Assembly (NCBI GenBank): GCA_015680685.1
Contig: MNCI01020719.1
Location: 196,298-260,297, forward strand
Direction of reading: 5' to 3'
Length of the DNA stretch: 64,000 bases
From: Gnetum montanum
Lineage: Eukaryota; Streptophyta; Gnetopsida; Gnetales; Gnetaceae
The position numbers and the translations under genes were made by a program. How positions within the stretch are numbered: position 1 is the stretch's first letter; every line of letters begins with the position of its first letter. The notes beneath the pieces were generated by a model, which worked only from the letters and a program-made list of their open reading frames with translations, made no database searches and had not been told where the DNA came from. This document shows, in pieces, positions 56,431-64,000 of this stretch.

Positions 56431-57163
56431 GCAAACTCTAATATAGTTGGCTTAGCTTATAAAGTATTATACTTGAAAGTATTAGGTTCAAAGCTTCGTA
56501 TCAATACTCTTAATAATGAGGTGTTAGCTTAGTGGTAAAATTCTTAATTTAGAAACTAACATTTTTTACTTATGTCCATTAAGATGCTTGGATCTATTAA
56601 ACTAGTTTTAAAATTCCTTTTATGGAGTTTTTTTAATTTATAACTTAGTGTTTTCTAGTGGAATTGAACTTGTGACTTAGGCTTACCAAGCTGAGACTCT
56701 TACTACTAAGCTAACACCCCCATTGTTGTAAAGTTATAAAGTTTTAATTTGGGGTGTTGGAACTCAAAATAATTGAAACATAGATACACCCCAAGATCTA
56801 TAAAAGTTTTACAACTCACTGCTATCTAGTAAAATCGAACCTATAACCTATGGTTACCAGGCTAAGACATGTATCACTAGGCTAACACCTCATTGTTATA
56901 AAGTTTTAATTTGACTATATATCTTGGTGGGTAAATATTGTTTAAAAAATATTTCAAGTTGGAACTCTTCTAGTATCAATATCCTTGAAATGTGTATCCT
57001 AAGCACACCTTTCATCTTGTTTAACAAGTGGTTACCTTATTGTTAGACAAGGATTTGTAAGCAAGAGGTTGCTAGTTTAAGTCACACTTAAAGCAAGTTT
57101 ATATCAACCTATAATAGTATCAAGTTGAATACATAAATTAGGGTATACAAATCATTTTAAGTT
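56431..57163. mobile_element. Cluster of tRNA-like SINE modules between LINE and CesA
   Basis: At least three modules. On the - strand, box A near 56702-56715 (TTAGCTTAGTAG) with box B near 56661-56670 (AGTTCAATTC). On the - strand, box A near 56874-56888 (TTAGCCTAGTG) with box B near 56831-56841 (GGTTCGATTTT). On the + strand, 57025-57163, whose partner is at 300-420. A further box-A-like TTAGCTTAGTGG on the + strand is at 56525-56536. Whole-element limits and poly(A) tails are not clear. Confidence 0.5.
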
Positions 57164-58539
57164 TTAACGGTCCCTTATTACGATCTTTAAAAACCCACAT
57201 ATTTTCAAAATGCTAAACCATGTTATTGTTTTCCATGAACATATTGCAAGCATTTTTCAAAACCATGAAATCCTATTTCCTTCCATGCAAAACGCTTGAA
57301 TTTTGCACTTGTTTTGAAAAAAGAAAAATTAAATAAAATTTTCAAGACCCAATTGGACGGAGTCGCACAAATAGATTGCACGAAGCCGTGAGCGAGAACG
57401 GTCAATCTCATCGTTTTCCCAAGGCATCGGGGCAACCGATAAAATCGTTATTTTACACGCGAAACAAAGGGAAAAAGGTGCCAAAATTAGCACCATGGAC
57501 GAAAATCCGAATCCAAGACAGGCAACACACAACCGAAGCATGCTGTGCATGGCATGTGAAAAAGTAGACGTCATAACAGAATCCAAAAAATCATATGCAA
57601 AGGAAAAAAAAAAAAAGGTGCCAAGATTAGTGCATGGACCAAAAATTCTATTCTAAACTCGCAACGCAAACGAAGCATGCTATGCATGGAATGTGAAAAG
57701 GTTTACATCATGGTAGAAAATCGAATCATATCCACATGGCATGAAGGTACAACATAAAAATTTATAATGTTTCACTTATTTTATTAAAAATCACAGCACA
57801 GATGGTCAGAACCCTCATTTAAAGTTTAAAAGTTGTAAGTTCTCCCTACTTAGATGGCTTAGCATTGAAGTAACCTTATGATGAACCCTTTTATTTAATG
57901 GATGGGTACCTGAGTTTACTTGCCAAACAAAAAATTTTATATGTATTCTCGGAAATTGCATCTGCTTAACATGTGTGCTTCCATCCTCCTCATCAACCAT
58001 GATCATGATGATACTGGAATTGCCATAAAAAGGCAAAGGCAACAAGCGGATCCCTTGAATTAATCATTTCAAGAAGAAGAAGAACCAGAATCAGAGGTCA
58101 AAACAAAGGAACAAAGGCTTAGCATTATGTTTTTGTTTTCAGATTCGCATTTGTCTTTTTCTTCTTCGTCGTATTAGAAAAGGCCCTCCGCCGCTCCCTT
58201 GTCCTCCTCCTCCTCCTTCTGCTGCTTCTGCATTGGTGAAGACTCAGTTTGGGCTTCTTCTCTCTTTCACGTGCGCCTGATTTGCTTCATCAGAGGAGGA
58301 GGAAGAAGAAGAAGAAAACAAAAAACAAAAAAGCGACAGAAGCAAAGCAGTGCCTCGGCATTATTGCGTTTATTCAGGCGTGCGTTTTGGAGGATCCGTT
58401 TTGCGCTCGGAGGCGTACATTGAGGCGGAACGTACGTGTGCGTTTCAGTCGAATCCGGAGGAGTCATTGAGCGTTTTGGTGCTTCACAGGGGTTGCGCAT
58501 CCTTTCTCCAGGAGGCCCGTCTCCGTTTCGCGTTACTCT
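57164..58539 (+). promoter_or_regulatory. CesA promoter region and first 5'UTR exon
   Basis: This is CpG-rich, unlike the rest of the window, with 14 CpGs in 58376-58500. GA-rich (58285-58315) and CT-rich (58198-58222) tracts lie near the likely transcription start, which I cannot fix. The region is the source of the captured copies CesA-A (29180-31132) and CesA-B (34125-35322). The exon ends CTCT|GTAAGT at 58539/58540, a strong splice donor. Confidence 0.6.
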
Positions 58540-58904
58540 GTAAGTTTTTCGCTCAGAGATTTGAATTAGTGGAGTTCTGGAGTGATTTGTAGCGCGTTTC
58601 CGTTCATTTTGGTTTGTCCATAATGTTTGATTTCCGTAATGTATGTGCTGCGTTTGGATGCATGAATTTTCGTCGTTTCCGTGATTTGTATTTTTTGCGA
58701 TTGCGGTTGTGGATGTTTCGCATTTGGAAATATGAATTCTGGTGGTTTCAATGGATTTTGATTCATTTTGGGCCAGGTTGTTTTTGTCTTTGTGTTTTAA
58801 TTTTTCGACTACGGCGCCACATCCATTTTGAACACATTAACAGAAATGTTTTTTGTTACCCATTCTGATGAATGTTCATGAATTATGCTCTCCTTCTGTT
58901 GTAG
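58540..58904 (+). other. CesA 5'UTR intron 1 (predicted)
   Basis: Donor GTAAGT at 58540, acceptor TTCTGTTGTAG ending 58904. Introns in CesA leaders are common. Both captured copies keep this intron and carry about 95 extra bp in it. Confidence 0.65.
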
Positions 58905-58995
58905 TTTCGGAAGTCATGCCGTGATTTAGATCTACACTTTGTGTCTCCGATTTTTGAAGAAACGAATTTTGATCGTTTTGTTTTTTATAAAATAT
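58905..58995 (+). other. CesA 5'UTR exon 2 with a 3-codon upstream ORF
   Basis: The exon lies between acceptor 58904 and donor GTAAGG at 58996. It contains ATGCCGTGA (58916-58924), a minimal upstream ORF. If intron 2 is not removed, the donor itself forms ATG-TAA at 58994-58999. Confidence 0.55.
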
Positions 58996-59543
58996 GTAAG
59001 GCAAGCTTTCGTTTTGAAAACGTAGAATAGGTTTCAATCCTTTTCCGTTGCAGAAGATTTTATCTTTATTGTGATTTGGATCCTATCCTATTGGTATCAT
59101 GGTCGTTACATTATATTACGATAGGTGCAAATTGCATCGAGAATTAAGGTTCATGTATTGTCTGTTTCTTGCGAGGTTGCGAACGTTAAGGAAGAGAATT
59201 CATGCCGATTTCTTTTGCTTTTGCAATTATTTTAACAGATCCTGATACGTCTACACCAGTATTATTATTCCCAGGAAATTTCATGGATTGTGTTCCATTT
59301 GTCTGTAATTCTTATGGATTATTCCGATGCTTCTTTTTGAGATTATTGAAATAATGAATATTCTGTACCTACTGGTTGATCTTCGGAAGGCATATGAGGG
59401 AGTTTCGCTCTGGCTTTATTTGTGTTCGACATCCCGTTAGAGCAGCAGCGAAATGAACGTTTATTGCGCTTTTTGATATCGTATACTGCATAGTTCTGGT
59501 TTACGGAGATGAATTTTATTTTATTTTATTTTTTGATAATTAG
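58996..59543 (+). other. CesA 5'UTR intron 2 (predicted)
   Basis: Donor ATAT|GTAAGG at 58996, acceptor GATAATTAG ending 59543, three bases before the start codon. Homology to the captured copies stops at this donor. Confidence 0.6.
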
Positions 59544-59546
59544 TTC

Positions 59547-62500
59547 ATGGAAGCAACCGCAGGACTAGTCGCTGGATCTCACAACAGAAATGAGCTTGTT
59601 GTTATTCGTCCTGAGGTGGAAAGCGGGGTAAGCTGTGTTTGATTTCTGATGGTTTAAAGACGCAATGTCTATAGGTTAATTGTTTTTTATCTGCTTTGAT
59701 AATGTATGATAATTTTAGTCTCCAAAAAGTGTGCTTTTCTATGATTCACGGGGCTTCTATTTTTATTTTGCAGCCGAAACCTTTGCAACCCAAAGACGCG
59801 CAAACCTGCCAAATATGCGGTGATCCTATTGGACTGGTCAACGGAGAGTTATTTGCGGCATGCAATGAATGTGCTTTTCCTGTGTGCAGAATTTGCTATG
59901 AGTATGAGCGTGAAGAAGGCAATCAAGTCTGTCCCAATTGTAAAACCAGATATAAACGCGCCAAAGGTTAGACAGACAAGACTTATTCCATTGGCTATTT
60001 ATCTGTTTCTTAAGAGGAAATCAGCCGAATTCAAATACGTTGTTTTGCCTCTGAAGTCAACATCCTTCAACGTGACACCTTTATACATTTGATCGACCGC
60101 CTTACGTGTTTAATCTAATGACTGACAGAATTTGGCAAACTGTAAGGTGAAATGGTTGGAAATATAAATTTAATATAAAAATGATGGGCATAAGTTCTAC
60201 TCAATATAATATGTTAGTGTAAGATCAGGAATTTTATTTGAATGAAATAGTTTTTTTATTGTTTTTGAATGAAATAGTTTTTTTATTGTTTTCAGACCGA
60301 GATCTATTAGACAGAGCAAATGTACATGGCATGCATAGGAAACACTTCATCCATAAAATTATCAAGTTTTCTTGGTGTTATATTAAATAAGTCTTTTAAG
60401 CTTTTTAATTGCAATTTGCCATTTGTGGCAAGAATGCTCTAAAATATGACATTGCAGAAATATGTGATGCTCATCTTCAAATACTCCTTGATTGCATAGA
60501 TGGGAGGTTCTCTCTTCTTGTGGAGTCTTGACCCATCTACCTATGTTAATTCTAAAATAGTGAGAGACCAATCTTGCCTGGGTAATTTAAAATTGTAAAT
60601 GTACGGATATAGGGGTAGATAAATAAGCTACTTTCTTGTTGATGCTTCCTCTAATGTCAATTGGGTAGAATTGTTTTTTACTTGTTGGATTATCCCATTG
60701 TGTAAAAGTGCCTTATCTCTAAAACTCTTATGTAGCTGTTTTGTATCACAATGAAAAATCTCCTCCTCGATGTTTCCATTTTTGAACCAAAACATTTCCT
60801 CATAGAACCACCCTTTTTGCTATGTAGCCACTAAGACTTTCCTTGAAAATTTAGTCACTATGCAACAAGAGAGATTAAGACTTCCTTTAAAAATTTAGTC
60901 ACTATGCAACAAGAGAGACTATACAAATATATGAAACAAATCAGCAAAGAGCTTCTATGTCTAAGGGCATCATATATACTTCTAGAAGCAAGAAATCATA
61001 TTGTACTTGTCTTTTAACTTGAAACTCTTCCGGCAAAAAAATGCTTTTGAACCTCTTCTACTTTCTTCTAATATTTACTAGCAAGCCTAGGGCCCAACAC
61101 AACACATCCATACAAAAGAGTTGGTTGCACAATAGAGCAAAATAATTGTCTTCGGATATCCCCTAGGCAAAAATAGCTTCCTCCTTACATTTTCTTTTAT
61201 GTTTAAATAAGGCTCTCAAGCCACCTATAATCCTCCTTTGTTTGATATAAACCTCTGAATTGTAATTGTGAGAAAGATCCAACCCAAGGTATCTATAATT
61301 TGGAGCCATATCTATTTGATCTATACCAATAGTAAAAGAATAATCATGATTTCTAGTGCCACACACCATAATTTTGTTTTGTTTTTTTGTTTTTTTTACT
61401 TTTTGCAAATTAATTTTCATTCCAGACTGTTGGCAAAAATCATCTGTCTAATTTAATTTTTTACATTTATATTTATTAATTTATACTAATTTTTATTTCC
61501 TTACAAAACTATCCGTAACATTTTAATATTTTATTGCAAACATTGGAAAATCTTTTTCAAAACCTGTAAGGCTATAACCTATTGTAGCTTATAAAAATTG
61601 CTTCCATCAAACGTACATGGTCCTTAGTAACCCCCCTATTCTAAATGGTTATAAACAAATAAATAATGTTTTCATTGAAAAGTACTGGTTCTGACAAGGT
61701 CCGCTATACTTAATCCTCTTTGTGTTCCTTTGCTACGTTGTATGCAGGGAGCCGCAGGGTGCCTGGTGATGAAGATGAAGACGACATCGATGACATCGAG
61801 AATGAATTTGTATATCGGGATGTGGATAAGCTTCCGAAACAGCAGTTCGGTGCAGAGTCGTTGTTCTACGGGCGCATGAACTATGGGCGGGGAGGTGATG
61901 ACCTCGAAGAATACGACCCTGGAAATATTTTCCTTCCCAGTTTACCTTTACTCACAAATGGAGAAATGGTAATTATGCCTTTGCAATTGGATGCGCTGAT
62001 GAATGCCCTTTTCAGAAATTTTTGTGATTACGTTTTTCTCTTTGGATTTGGCTAGGACTATGGCATTCCTCCGGACACTCATGCTTTGGTTCCTCATCAA
62101 GGAGGAGGCAAGCAAATTCATCCGCTTCCCTTCTCAGAAGGGAATGGACCCGGTATGTTACTTAGAAGATCGAGTTTTCATTAAGTTCATTAGGATTTCT
62201 TAGATCATCTTATCTGGGTGTTGCTTGCTTATTGAAGCCCAACCAAGACCCATGGATCCTACAAAGGATTTGGCCGTTTACGGTTATGGAAGTGTTGCTT
62301 GGAAAGATCGACTGGAGAATTTTCGGAAAAGGCATGACAGAATTAGTTCTACACGTAGTGAAGGAAATTCCCCAAAGAAGGGGGATCTTGATGGTTATGA
62401 TTTCGACGATCCTACCGTACCGATGTACGCAGTAAAAATTTGATAGGTTTCACTCAGCAATGAATTGGCCATTCATTTGTTGTATGTTAATACTGATTTT

Positions 62501-64000
62501 TTTCGTAACAGGACGGATGAATCTAGACAACCTTTGTCGAGAAAGCTCCCTGTGCCTTCAAGTGTTATGAATCCCTACAGATTAGTTATCGTTCTTCGTC
62601 TTGTGGTTCTTGCACTGTTTTTTCATTATAGAATTCTTCACCCTGTGAAGAATGCGATTGGCTTATGGCTGACATCAGTTATTTGTGAAATATGGTTTGG
62701 CATATCCTGGATTCTTGACCAGTTCCCAAAATGGATGCCCATTGTACGAGAGACTTATCTGGATCGATTAGCACTGAGGTGCATGTTTAAGACCATTGCT
62801 ATATAATTTTTTGGAGTCCAGTTATGTTTATAAAATTATAATCGATGTTTGATCCACTAATGTATACGTGTATGTTTTGCAGGTATGAGAAAGAAGGCAA
62901 ACCATCTGAACTTGAGGCCGTGGATCTTTTTGTGAGTACTGTAGATCCAATGAAAGAGCCTCCGCTTATTACTGCAAACACAGTGCTATCCATTCTTGCA
63001 GTGGACTATCCCATGGAGAGGGTGTCGTGCTATGTTTCTGATGATGGTGCTGCCATGCTTACATTCGAAACAATGTCTGAAACTGCTGAATTTGCAAAGA
63101 AATGGGTTCCTTTTTGCAAAAAGTTCAACATAGAACCCCGTGCACCGGAGTGGTATTTCAACCAGAAAATTGACTACTTGAAAGATAAAGTGCATCCATC
63201 TTTTGTGAGAGAACGTAGAGCAATGAAGGTAGGTACCGAAACAGTCATAACACTGTCCAAGTTTCAGTACCCAAATCAACTAAACCTCTTCTTGCTATTG
63301 TTGACAGAGAGAGTACGAGGAGTTTAAAGTCAAGATTAATGCTTTGGTTGCTAAGGCCCAGAAGGCTCCAGAAGAGGGATGGACAATGCAGGATGGAACT
63401 CCATGGCCAGGAAACAATGTTAGAGATCATCCAGGAATGATTCAGGTTTAAATTTTGAATCTGGCTTTTGAGATCACCAGCAGATGGTCTATCTAGGCAA
63501 CAATTGTTGAGTCAGTTCTGCAATTTTATGTGCTTGTTTCCTATATGTATATATATGCAGGTATTTCTGGGCCACGAGGGTGGACGCGACACTGACGGCA
63601 ATGAATTACCAAGGTTAGTTTATGTTTCTCGTGAAAAGAGGCCTGGATTCGATCACCACAAAAAGGCTGGCGCCATGAACTGTTTGGTGAGTTATCCGAA
63701 TCAGTTCAATCAACCTTCACCAGGGAAACGGTTCCATCACTGCTTTCATCTGAAGTTATAACTGTTGTTTTGGTTATATATTTGTGTGCAGGTGAGGGTC
63801 TCTGGGGTCTTAACAAACGCCCCATATATGTTAAATGTTGACTGTGACCATTATATAAACAATAGCAAAGCTATTCGTGAAGCCATGTGTTTCATGATGG
63901 ATCCTAATATAGGAAAAAGGGTTTGCTATGTTCAGTTCCCTCAGAGGTTCGATGGCATTGACCTTCACGATCGATATGCCAACCGTAACGTTGTCTTCTT
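59547..64000 (+). CDS. CesA: Cellulose synthase catalytic subunit, 5' part (10 exons visible, continues past window)
   Basis: Family-2 glycosyltransferase of the plasma-membrane rosette that makes cellulose from UDP-glucose. Exons: 59547-59627, 59774-59966, 61748-61968, 62056-62152, 62238-62424, 62512-62778, 62883-63228, 63308-63445, 63561-63686, 63792-64000+. All junctions keep frame with GT-AG ends; one donor is weak (AT|GTACGC at 62425). The start [20 protein letters not shown] matches the family N-terminus. Seen in the 621 residues: RING-type zinc finger C39-C42-C57-C60-C65-C68-C80-C83; acidic stretch [15 protein letters not shown]; membrane spans about 284-303 and 308-330; first catalytic motif SDDG (D402, D403); UDP-binding DCD at 569-571. 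The third Asp, QXXRW and six C-terminal spans lie outside. No stops. The N-terminus resembles CESA1/CESA6-like primary-wall isoforms, but I cannot assign the isoform. Confidence 0.95.
60238..60296. repeat. 29-bp tandem duplication in CesA intron 2 (coding)
   Basis: TGAATGAAATAGTTTTTTTA... occurs twice in a row (about 60239-60267 and 60268-60294), with only small differences. Confidence 0.75.
60350..61450 (-). pseudogene. LINE remnant in the 1.8-kb CesA intron, antisense to the gene
   Basis: On the - strand, 61420-61163 reads [16 protein letters not shown], then [20 protein letters not shown] and [19 protein letters not shown], the segment after the RT catalytic box. 60571-60383 reads [12 protein letters not shown] and [23 protein letters not shown], a zf-RVT-like Cys/His motif. 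The same blocks occur in the LINE at 55451-56430. It is 5'-truncated, as is usual for LINEs. The intron (59967-61747) is otherwise without features, and its splice sites are intact. Confidence 0.8.

Noticed and set aside
56500-57163. A functional tRNA gene
   Set aside because: Only box A/B remnants are present; no complete cloverleaf with paired acceptor stem could be drawn.
58199-58592. Overlapping short open frames in the CesA leader
   Set aside because: They lie in the GA-rich 5'UTR/promoter region, differ in all three captured or native copies, and are not conserved as protein.
59696-59971. Alternative CesA start at 59702 inside the intron
   Set aside because: The exon 59774-59966 joins cleanly to 59547-59627, which encodes the family N-terminus [11 protein letters not shown]; the frame from 59696 reads intron.

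Overview
This is nuclear DNA from a seed plant with a large, repeat-rich genome. The evidence is a multi-exon cellulose synthase (CesA) gene with GT-AG introns at the right end, preceded by about 55 kb of AT-rich, nested, decayed retrotransposons. A gymnosperm is plausible, but no base here proves the species. The only gene I regard as intact is CesA (from 59547, running off the window). Nearly everything else is transposon coding sequence with many stops.

Layout. (1) 1-278: end of a gypsy LTR, then a tRNA-like SINE. (2) 1201-3914: left part of an old LINE on the + strand; its right part resumes at 55451-56430. (3) 3915-55450: a Ty3/gypsy-type LTR element on the - strand ('E-OUT'), swollen to 51.5 kb by insertions and rearrangement. 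Its near-identical target duplications ATCAA/GTCAA lie in the LINE. (4) Inside E-OUT: an ORF downstream of pol ('ORF3', 5144-7877), a Ty1/copia element (9177-14563, TSD ATAGG), a + strand gypsy element 'G1' (14570-23403, TSD TAGGT), and E-OUT-type pol/gag (24150-29179). (5) 29180-35322: a chimeric fold-back in which the CesA promoter/5'UTR is present twice, in opposite orientations, both fused to gypsy protease at the same junction. (6) 35335-42137: 'E-N1', a gag+ORF3 element with no pol, truncated at its 3' side. (7) 42138-44790: gag start and primer-binding site of an E-OUT-type element. (8) 44791-55450: E-OUT's 5' LTR, broken by 'E-N2' (45142-53869, TSD CCACA, gag+ORF3 without pol, 706-base N gap) and by a solo LTR (54480-55439, TSD ATGAC). 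(9) 55451-57163: LINE 3' end and SINE modules. (10) 57164-64000: CesA promoter, 5'UTR with introns, and ten coding exons (the last one partial).

How the parts relate. The gypsy elements share LTR ends (TGATG...CATCA), a primer-binding site matching the 3' end of plant tRNA-Asp, a GGGGGTA polypurine tract and a TATA box in U3 preceded by palindromic arrays. The three elements that carry ORF3 have a second palindrome-plus-TATA block inside the element, roughly 460-490 bp upstream of ORF3 where the start is visible. In each case the palindrome is of the same subtype as in that element's own LTR. This looks like a dedicated internal promoter for ORF3 and is the most original system I see. The second highlight is the captured, inverted-repeat CesA promoter. 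Its copies have lost most CpGs while the gene itself has kept them.

Limits: coordinates of element ends with TSDs are exact from the sequence. Ends of decayed coding regions and of the fold-back arms are approximate. Identity values are by-eye estimates.
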